64,000 bases of DNA from the NCBI RefSeq assembly GCF_019317285.1, contig NZ_CP079218.1, positions 3,720,001-3,784,000 on the forward strand. The letters run 5' to 3'. Below are positions 37,542 to 44,329 of this stretch, in pieces; position 1 is the stretch's first letter; each line of letters begins with the position of its first letter. The notes below the pieces were generated by a model that was not told where the DNA came from, ran no database searches, and was given only the letters and a program-made list of their open reading frames with translations. The stretch comes from Pedobacter sp. D749 (GTDB lineage Bacteria > Bacteroidota > Bacteroidia > Sphingobacteriales > Sphingobacteriaceae). The translations under genes were made by a program, and so were the position numbers.

Positions 37542-38126
37542 TTAACGGAGTAACCAGGCAAAACCAGAAGCAATCAAAATCACCTTATAATGTACCCTAA
37601 AGTGCTTTAACGCATTGGTAATATGATTTTCTACCGTCTTTTCAGACAACCCCAGTAATTCGGCAATTTCCTTATTAGATTTATGCTCCTTCCTGCTGAG
37701 TTCAAATACCTTTCTGCATTTTGCAGGTAACTTAGAAATCACTCCGTTAATTCCGTTTTCCAACTCTTTTATAAATATGGTTTCTTCAGTGGTATTCGTA
37801 GCCTCCTGATAACTAAATGAAAGCAGTTCGAGGTAATTGTTCCGGGTAGCCTCCTTAGCCAGATAATCAATAATTGAATAGCGGATAGCGGAATGGAGAT
37901 AAGCCTTTAAAGACCCTTTGATATTTATTTTTTTCCGATTGATCCAGAATGTTGTGAAGAAATTCTGGATAATCTCTTCTGCAGCTTCTTTAGACCTTAA
38001 TCTTTTATTGGTAATTAAATATAAATCATACCAATACTTAGTATAAATTTTCTTGAAAGCAACCACTTCGTTCTCCCTCAACATTACGATCAGTTCTTCA
38101 TCAGTATGATTATGTTGGTTGCTCAT
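37542..38126 (-). CDS. ECF RNA polymerase sigma factor (Bacteroidota family 1 type)
   Basis: About 194 residues from the ATG at 38126 (MSNQHNHTDEELI); the frame extends to 38171 with an unlikely hydrophobic leader. Region 2 (FKKIYTKYWYDLYLITNKRL, AAEEIIQNFFTTFW) and region 4 (LPAKCRKVFELSRKEHKSN, AELLGLSEKTVENHI) are clear. The C-terminus ends in a short hydrophobic tail, common in this subgroup. With FecR and the STN-type SusC it makes a complete trans-envelope switch that probably activates the GH9 locus when its glycan is bound. Confidence 0.95.
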   Translation of the reverse strand: MSNQHNHTDEELIVMLRENEVVAFKKIYTKYWYDLYLITNKRLRSKEAAEEIIQNFFTTFWINRKKINIKGSLKAYLHSAIRYSIIDYLAKEATRNNYLELLSFSYQEATNTTEETIFIKELENGINGVISKLPAKCRKVFELSRKEHKSNKEIAELLGLSEKTVENHITNALKHFRVHYKVILIASGFAWLLR

Positions 38127-38565
38127 AGCCAGTAAAATTATAAAAAAAATTGAATCCAAAACTACGAACATAAAGCCAGACCTGGCGATATATTAAAATG
38201 CTGATATTTATAGCATTTTGCTTTGATGATTCTAAAAATCTAATCTATAATTCTGATTATAAAAAAAATGGAGGCTGTGTTATAAATATAGAATTGCAAT
38301 CCTGAGGGATAATTAATTGCTTAAAATGACAGATTTTTTAGCGAATTATAGGCTGAGAGGAATCGTCATTCCCAACTTGATTGGGAATCGTAATGCAAGC
38401 GCTTTAAGATTCCCGCCTGCGCGAGAACGACGGCCGTACTGATAGATTCTGCCCATGGTAGAGCTTGTCGAAGGACCTGTTTTAAATGCCTTAAAAGGCG
38501 TTTCGACAGGCTCAATGTGACAAATTCCAAGTGAATTACAATTTATGATACAGTCCTGGCTATAA
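38127..38565. other. Intergenic region upstream of the sigma factor
   Basis: It holds the promoter of the ECF sigma gene (right next to 38126) and a nested set of repeats (38272-38557) that ends 8 nt from the stop of the next minus-strand gene. No gene was seen. Confidence 0.55.
38272..38557 (-). mobile_element. AGGCTGTATCATAAA element, copy C, with nested repeat
   Basis: The ends are AGGCTGTGTTATAAAT (38272-38287) and ATTTATGATACAGTCCT (38541-38557). The interior GAGCTTGTCGAAGGACC ... GGCGTTTCGACAGGCTC is nearly identical to copy B. About 110 nt of a different repeat (ATCGTCATTCCC ... GATTGGGAATCGT near 38362-38392) is nested inside, making this copy longer. It begins 8 nt after the PHP-phosphoesterase stop, and on the minus strand its far end runs into CATTTTTTTTATA. 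Confidence 0.7.
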
Positions 38566-39738
38566 TTAAAATTTAGGATCAAAATTAAAGTAAATCGGAT
38601 TGGATAGCGCCACCATTTTTTCGCTTAACCCGGCAGACTTTGGTACTTGTGGGTAATCAGTATTTTTACCTTCTACTGTAACACGGTAATAGGTGCGGCC
38701 CTTTAAATCTGGTGTATCGGTAAATTGAAAAGCAGGAACTTCACCGCTAACATGAAAGCTGTTCAGCTTTGCTCCATTCTTGATTACGGTAACAGTATAT
38801 TGCTCTTTGGGTAATTTATTGCCAATCAATTGCACCTGAAACTTTATTGGTTTACCCTTTGAAATTGCATTATCGCCCATCATCATTTCAAACTTACCAT
38901 TACATTTATAATCAGCATAAAACTCAACTCTTGGCGCGAAAGGATTGGAACTTACAGCAGCTTTTCCATGATCTAAAGCATCTATAATTGCGGTAAGGCT
39001 ACGTTGTTTTGCAAAAACCCAGGTTGTTGGTGTACCTACATAATTAAATTCCGCCTGATATGTATTTGCACTAGGTTTTTCAGCTGTGGTAGGCACGCCA
39101 TGATGGGTATCGCTTCCACCTCGGCCTGTCATCATCCTGCCCGAAGAAAGCATGTCATCCCAAATCATTATTGCGTTGGCATTCTTCGGCCAAACAGCCG
39201 AATTCCAAACCTCGATAGATTTAACCAAATCGTAAGAAAAGCCAAAATTATCTTTTCCACTAGGATGATTTGCCGACAAATGGATCCCTAATGATTTCTT
39301 CACTTTTTCAATATTGACGTCCCGGGCATCCCTGATATCATACAATCTCTTATGGTCATAGGGCTTATCAGAAAATACATTTCCATGCCCCCTGGTTGTT
39401 GTCCATTCGGCGCCATAAAGCAAAAGCAGCGAATCTGATTTAAATTCCGGATCGGCCCAGGTATGGTGCGCAACATCGCCATTAACATGATTATCATGGT
39501 CGGTTATGGCTAAATAATCCATACCAACTGACTTTGAAAAATTAATAATCTTCGCAATCGAATTGTTAGATGATTCTGTACTGTGCCTCGAATGCACATG
39601 CAAATCGCCCTTTAACCAAACTCCGGATCTGTTTATTATTGCCGGAGGATTAGCAGTTTCCTGTGCCTGGAGATAGCCAGCATTGAGTATTAAAATAAGG
39701 CAAATTAAAAAACGAAAATATTTTGATTGAATAGTCAT
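38566..39738 (-). CDS. Secreted PHP-domain (CehA/McbA-type) metallo-phosphoesterase
   Basis: About 390 residues from the ATG at 39738 (MTIQSKYFRF); the signal peptide ends near YLQAQ. The PHP-type metal site is visible as KGDLHVHSRHS and LAITDHDNHV, with a later SANHPSG and GRGGSDTHHG supplying more ligands. This is the pattern of CehA/McbA-like enzymes, whose members include phosphoesterases and carboxylesterase-type hydrolases. A beta-sandwich C-terminal part follows. Together with the upstream phosphatase genes on the same strand, a role in hydrolysing organic phosphates or diesters is reasonable. It is separated from the phosphatase gene by the nested repeats of 39768-40217. Confidence 0.82.
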   Translation of the reverse strand: MTIQSKYFRFLICLILILNAGYLQAQETANPPAIINRSGVWLKGDLHVHSRHSTESSNNSIAKIINFSKSVGMDYLAITDHDNHVNGDVAHHTWADPEFKSDSLLLLYGAEWTTTRGHGNVFSDKPYDHKRLYDIRDARDVNIEKVKKSLGIHLSANHPSGKDNFGFSYDLVKSIEVWNSAVWPKNANAIMIWDDMLSSGRMMTGRGGSDTHHGVPTTAEKPSANTYQAEFNYVGTPTTWVFAKQRSLTAIIDALDHGKAAVSSNPFAPRVEFYADYKCNGKFEMMMGDNAISKGKPIKFQVQLIGNKLPKEQYTVTVIKNGAKLNSFHVSGEVPAFQFTDTPDLKGRTYYRVTVEGKNTDYPQVPKSAGLSEKMVALSNPIYFNFDPKF

Positions 39739-39767
39739 AATCTGGTTTAAAGATAGAACTAAAAAAG

Positions 39768-40217
39768 AGGCTGTATCATAAATCAACTGGTTTTAGTTTT
39801 GCCACATTAAGCTGAGCCTGTGCTGAGTTTGCCGAAGCATCGAAACGCTTTAAACATTTTTTTAAAGTCCTTCGACAGGCTACCATTGACGTTATTTTAC
39901 AAATTATTATTAATCAACGCTTAATTACTTTAGTATTTCGCCCAGCTATGCCATAGCACGATATCCCCGTTCTACTTAAATCCGGCCTAACAAATTTTTC
40001 GGGCTGCACTGTCCAAGCCAACCTACTAGCTTTTAAAGAAAAATTTTCAGCCGGCAGTTTTTGTTTCTTTTTGATGCCAAAAAGAAAGAGCCCTTCGGCG
40101 GCGGCGAGCCGAGGCAAGACCGCGCCGTAGGATAAGAGAAAATAATTATACGTCACTCATATTGATTTTAACAATAATTAACCCTCAGGATGACATTTCG
40201 CATTTAGGAGACAGCCT
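39768..40217 (-). mobile_element. AGGCTGTATCATAAA element, copy D, interrupted
   Basis: The left end AGGCTGTATCATAAAT (39768-39783) is intact. The likely right end is GGAGACAGCCT near 40207-40217, a weaker match to ATGATACAGCCT. Between them lie an inner GTCCTTCGACAGGCT arm (39867-39882) and a longer repeat (39881-40206), as though one element had inserted into another. It starts 24 nt after the alkaline phosphatase stop, and on the minus strand its end runs into CTTTTTTAG. Confidence 0.55.
39881..40206. repeat. Long direct repeat R1, copy 1
   Basis: About 326 nt, from ACCATTGACGTT to CGCATTTA, strongly similar to 47742-48125 in the same orientation. Shared blocks include CGTTCTACTTAAATCCGGCC, TTTTTCGGGCTGCACTGT and the GC-rich CCCTTCGGCGGCGGCGAGCC. 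Copy 1 lacks about 55 nt present in copy 2. The two copies flank the alkaline phosphatase to SusC segment. Confidence 0.85.
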
Positions 40218-40241
40218 CCTGATTATTTGTTTGCCGTTTGA

Positions 40242-41645
40242 TTAAGCTTTTACTAAAAATGCTTCAGGCATTTCTGCAGCTTTAAGCATGAAATTATGCA
40301 GCTCGTAATTTTTAACAAAAGGTTTTAAATTTTCAGATCCCGGACCAAACATCGTCAACTCCACATAATCTCCGGTATGGTTCATTCCCGCCCATTGTAC
40401 ATCAGTATATTTACCTAAAATTTTGCCGTACTCGTAAAACGGCAGGTTCGATTCGTTGTAAAGCTGTCCCGGAACAATATCCTTAAAGTGCACCAATAAA
40501 GATTTTACATCTTCTGATTTCATTTCAAAACCTTGATTTTCTTTTATCAAATCAATTATTTTCTGTTCGCTAAATGATTGATTAAGCTGCGCCAAAAGCC
40601 AGGTATTACTGCGTTTGAAGTTTTGAAGGCTATCGAACTTTTTGTTGGCTTCATCAGCATAAAATAAACCAGGGTTCGAATTCCCATGATCTGTGGTGAT
40701 GATCACCAATGTTTCACCATCTTTTTCGGCAAATTCTATTGCTTTTCCAACAGCTTCATCAAAAGCAAGCTGATCGAAAATTAAACCGCTCAAATCGTTA
40801 GAATGTGCAGCCCAATCTACTTTACCACCTTCAACCTGTAATGCAAAACCATCTTTATGGTCTTTCATCAATTCGATTGCTTTCATGGTCATCTCTGCCA
40901 GTGTTGGCGTCGATTTTATGAGTTCCTGGTCGTGCAAACGGTCGACCTCGTAAGGCATGCCATCTTCTGCAAACAAGCCCAATACAGGTTTTGATTTATC
41001 CAGGGCTAACATTTCCGTTCTGTTTTCTGCAACTTTGTAGCCCTGCGTTAAATATTTCGGAATCAGGTTCCCACCTGCCCTTTTTTCCCCGAAATATTTA
41101 TGCCCACCACCCATCATCACATCGAATTTCAGGCCTAAATACATTTCTGCAATAATATCCTGACCGCCGCGGTTATCAATATTTACACAAAAACCTGCAG
41201 GAGTTGCATGCGTAATCGGTACAGTGGTTACACAACCTACCTTTTTACCTTTTTCTTTAAACTTTTGAAGAATCGGCTGGGGTTTTTCCCCTTTCATGCC
41301 AACGTTTAGTGATCCGTTTCTAACACGCATGCCTCCACCCCATGATGAACTTGCCGCAGCAGAATCGGTAACCAAAGAACTCGCGGAAGCGGTATCCATC
41401 AGCGCTCTTACGGCCTTATTATCTCTATAAAGCCCCAGCCACTTGCTGCTTCTGCCAAATATGCGATTGGAATAGATATCAGCCATATTCAACGTTCCGA
41501 TACTCATCCCATCACTCACCATCATAATGATGTTTTTCGCCTTTTTACGCCCAACTACCGGCGAAGCTATTACATCTTTCATACCCACAAAAGGCAAACC
41601 CAAACCGGTTAATAAGCCTCCTTTTAATAACGATCTTCTGTTCAT
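40242..41645 (-). CDS. Alkaline phosphatase (PhoA family), Tat-exported
   Basis: 467 residues. The N-terminus MNRRSLLKGGLLTGLGLPF is a twin-arginine signal. The catalytic core has the metal-binding Asp in MMVSDGMSIGT, the nucleophile Ser in LVTDSAAASSSWG, VEGGKVDWAAH, TTDHGNSNPG and NHTGDYVELTMFGPG. It hydrolyses phosphate monoesters in the periplasm, releasing inorganic phosphate. It lies 8 nt after the PI-PLC-like gene, so phosphodiester cleavage followed by monoester hydrolysis could be coupled. Downstream is the nested repeat block. Confidence 0.94.
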   Translation of the reverse strand: MNRRSLLKGGLLTGLGLPFVGMKDVIASPVVGRKKAKNIIMMVSDGMSIGTLNMADIYSNRIFGRSSKWLGLYRDNKAVRALMDTASASSLVTDSAAASSSWGGGMRVRNGSLNVGMKGEKPQPILQKFKEKGKKVGCVTTVPITHATPAGFCVNIDNRGGQDIIAEMYLGLKFDVMMGGGHKYFGEKRAGGNLIPKYLTQGYKVAENRTEMLALDKSKPVLGLFAEDGMPYEVDRLHDQELIKSTPTLAEMTMKAIELMKDHKDGFALQVEGGKVDWAAHSNDLSGLIFDQLAFDEAVGKAIEFAEKDGETLVIITTDHGNSNPGLFYADEANKKFDSLQNFKRSNTWLLAQLNQSFSEQKIIDLIKENQGFEMKSEDVKSLLVHFKDIVPGQLYNESNLPFYEYGKILGKYTDVQWAGMNHTGDYVELTMFGPGSENLKPFVKNYELHNFMLKAAEMPEAFLVKA

Positions 41646-41653
41646 ATCTGTTC

Positions 41654-42718
41654 CTACTTTTTAAATAAAGGGTTCGCTCTAAAGTATTTTCCATCGGCAA
41701 AACTGATGGCATAATCTGATTTAAAATGCGTGCTCTTTTTGTAATAATCTGTTGTAATAATCTGAGCGCCAGATTTACAGGCAGCTTCGAAATCGCTCCA
41801 ATCGTTTTTTCTGGCTTGCTTGGCATCCGAATCTGCCCTGGTTCTGATGAGGTAGCCTTTTTTTACCAATTCAGGAATTTGCTCATCTTTAGGATTATTT
41901 CGAATCATAAAGCCCGCCTCAGGCGTTCCCGGTTCTGCATTTGCAAATAATACACGGCCTTTAAGTGAAGGATGACCTTGAATGTAGGTAGCGCGTTTTC
42001 TGTCTTTTGCATCCAGAACGAAAAGGAATTTACCTTTTGCCTGGCTAAGTTTCGGCCAGTTCTTGGCCAGTACAGCCTCTTCCAAAGTTTTATACTTGCC
42101 TCTCACCTCATCCGGACTTAAAATATGCTCTTTCCCTAAATTTTGAATAATCACAGCATCCAGTTCATCAAAAGTTTTACTTGTAAAAACTTCAGGCTGC
42201 GTAAATCCTTTACGCTTTATCGAGTCATCTTTAGCTTCTAAAGTGATAAAAACCGGTGTGTGGTTTGGATTAGCATCTGACCATTTCTTTAATTGCTGTA
42301 ATGCATCTACAAAAGTTAATGCCGACGACCTGAAATCTAAATCCGGAACATGAAACACCTTAAATCCGGGTTTATTCATTTCCCCGTCTTTATCGAATGC
42401 AGGTTGTCCCTTTACCTCTTCAAAACCTCTGGGATTGGCGTATTTACCACCTTTCTCATCAGCATAAACATCAATTTCGAGATTTCTTAAACCCATATCC
42501 AATTGCTCGGGCATAGGGATATGTTCATAATCCAGACTGTTGGCAGCTGCCGAATCCTGTAATTTTATAACGTTGAACAGCGCAGGATTAATGGCTTGCT
42601 TATAACTATTGTGCGAGCCGATAACCTGTATTTGATTGATTGGCAAATCATCCTTTTTAGTGATTAAAGCAATTGCGGGTAGCACCAGCAATAAACCAAA
42701 ACAGGTAATCAGTCTCAT
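41654..42718 (-). CDS. PI-PLC-superfamily phosphodiesterase (Ca2+-dependent PLC1-like)
   Basis: 354 residues, with a short N-terminal signal segment (LITCFGLLLVLPAIALI). The TIM-barrel core shows QVIGSHNSYK with the first active-site His, LDMGLRNLEIDVYAD with the Glu and Asp expected for metal, VFHVPD with the second His, FITLEAKDD, GKFLFVLDAKD and a C-terminal ITTDYY. This pattern fits the calcium-dependent phosphatidylinositol-specific PLC1-like group. It should cleave a glycerophospho- or inositol-phosphodiester outside the cytoplasm. It lies 10 nt after susD and 8 nt before the alkaline phosphatase gene. Confidence 0.85.
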   Translation of the reverse strand: MRLITCFGLLLVLPAIALITKKDDLPINQIQVIGSHNSYKQAINPALFNVIKLQDSAAANSLDYEHIPMPEQLDMGLRNLEIDVYADEKGGKYANPRGFEEVKGQPAFDKDGEMNKPGFKVFHVPDLDFRSSALTFVDALQQLKKWSDANPNHTPVFITLEAKDDSIKRKGFTQPEVFTSKTFDELDAVIIQNLGKEHILSPDEVRGKYKTLEEAVLAKNWPKLSQAKGKFLFVLDAKDRKRATYIQGHPSLKGRVLFANAEPGTPEAGFMIRNNPKDEQIPELVKKGYLIRTRADSDAKQARKNDWSDFEAACKSGAQIITTDYYKKSTHFKSDYAISFADGKYFRANPLFKK

Positions 42719-42728
42719 ATTTTTAATT

Positions 42729-44318
42729 TTAGTATCCAGGGTTCTGTTTTAAATTTGCATTCAGCTTCAGCTCATTTGCCGGGATCGGATAGATTCTTCT
42801 GGTAAGATCCTTATTCATTTTTAAAACATCATTTGGCAAAGGGTATTCTGTTTCAAATTGTCCGAAACGGATCAGATCGTTTCTTCTCCAGGCCTCCCAG
42901 CTAAATTCACGTGCGCGTTCATCAAGTAAAGTACTCAAAGTAACCGTTGTTGCGCTTTCTGCACCGGCACGGCTTCTTATTTTATTAATTAAAACTAAAG
43001 GCGTTTGTAACTCACTGTTAACGGTAGTTGCTGTTGCCCCTCTTAATATGGCTTCGGCTTTCATTAACATTACATCGGCAAGACGTAAAACCGGCATATC
43101 GTTTCCGTTTAACCTGGTGGCTTGAATGGCATTTGGATCTGGCCAGTATTTTACTGAACGGACACCTTTTGCCTGATCAGCAACCGTATTACCTAAATCC
43201 ATTGGTTTGCCTGGTTTTAAAATAAGGTCAGGGGTAATCTCAATTTGCGTTGTTGTTCCTGCAACATAAACAGGTTTGGTTAAATCAGGTTTACGGTTGG
43301 CATCAGGTGCATATTGCTTACCAATTAACCAGAAGCTGTTGCGAATATCGTTTGTCAAATTGAAGCGGTTATAATATTCAGGTGTGGTACTCATCGAAAT
43401 ACTGAAACCAACATTTATTCCGTAAGACGCTGCTAAAGCAGGGTAAAAACCAAACCTTGTAATCTGATTACCAGGGATTTGCTGATCATAAGGAATTGCA
43501 AAAATGGTTTCGTTAATCTGCGGGCCGTTGTTTACATCGAAAATATCGCTATATTTTGCATCCAGACTATAATTGCTGTTTTTCAAAATGTTATCGGCCA
43601 TGGTAACGGCGTCTGTATATCTTGGTTTACCGGTATAAACTTCAGCGTTTAAATACATTTTTTCTAATAAGGCATAAACCATTGCCTGTGTTGGTCTTCC
43701 ATAAACCAAAACCCGGTTAGTGTTATCCTTTACCGGTAATTGAGCAACTACAGCTAAAAGTTCTTTTTCTATGAATTCGAATACTTTTTCACGGGTTTGA
43801 TTTCCAGGAGGCGTACTCACCGGAAAGGTATCTATAATAGGTACATTTCCATATAAATCCATCATAAAGTAATAATACAAGGCCCTCATTGCTTTTATTT
43901 CAGCTATGCTTTTAGCTTTTGAAGCATCAGATGCAACTGATTCGGTCGTAAGATTAATTAAGCGGTTACAATTGTTAATACCGCCAAAGCCCCACTGCCA
44001 GATATCTCTAACATTTGGATGATCAATAGTCCAGGTATGGTAATGCAACTGGCGGTACTGGCCACCATCATCAAAATTTCCATCACGTGCAGGCAGGATA
44101 GCCGCATCGGTAGAAAGTTCCTGCATTCTCCAATAAGGCACGCCGTACTGTGATGATAAGTTAGAATACATGGTGCCAAAAAGTGCCGTATAATCTGCAG
44201 TGGTATAGGGAAAATTTTCCTTAACGTATTGCGATTCTACATCGACATCTAGCTTGCTGCATGATTCGAAAACCATTAAACAGGCAAGAATATTAAACAG
44301 GATGATAAACTTTTTCAT
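42729..44318 (-). CDS. SusD/RagB-family lipoprotein (phosphorus locus)
   Basis: 529 residues. The lipoprotein signal ILFNILACLMVFESC leads to SKLDVDVESQYV. The SusD fold is indicated by AEIKAMRALYYYFMMDLYGNVPIID, by LRLADVMLMKAEAILRGA and by the C-terminal AREFSWEAWRRNDLIRFGQFE with PIPANELKLNANLKQNPGY. It partners the SusC encoded 11 nt upstream. Its ligand would be a phosphorylated compound if the downstream phosphatase genes reflect its substrate. Confidence 0.94.
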   Translation of the reverse strand: MKKFIILFNILACLMVFESCSKLDVDVESQYVKENFPYTTADYTALFGTMYSNLSSQYGVPYWRMQELSTDAAILPARDGNFDDGGQYRQLHYHTWTIDHPNVRDIWQWGFGGINNCNRLINLTTESVASDASKAKSIAEIKAMRALYYYFMMDLYGNVPIIDTFPVSTPPGNQTREKVFEFIEKELLAVVAQLPVKDNTNRVLVYGRPTQAMVYALLEKMYLNAEVYTGKPRYTDAVTMADNILKNSNYSLDAKYSDIFDVNNGPQINETIFAIPYDQQIPGNQITRFGFYPALAASYGINVGFSISMSTTPEYYNRFNLTNDIRNSFWLIGKQYAPDANRKPDLTKPVYVAGTTTQIEITPDLILKPGKPMDLGNTVADQAKGVRSVKYWPDPNAIQATRLNGNDMPVLRLADVMLMKAEAILRGATATTVNSELQTPLVLINKIRSRAGAESATTVTLSTLLDERAREFSWEAWRRNDLIRFGQFETEYPLPNDVLKMNKDLTRRIYPIPANELKLNANLKQNPGY

Positions 44319-44329
44319 TTTCTTATTTT

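Larger units (their letters stand above)
39739..40241. other. Intergenic region filled by nested repeats
   Basis: Nearly the whole gap is repeat DNA: element copy D (39768-40217) with the longer direct repeat 39881-40206 inside it. An 80-codon frame (39914-40156) lies entirely in the repeat and is not credible. The short stretch next to 39738 may hold a separate promoter for the PHP gene. Confidence 0.55.

Noticed and set aside
39914..40156. 80-codon minus-strand frame
   Set aside because: It lies entirely in long repeat R1, and the second copy of the repeat does not preserve the frame.
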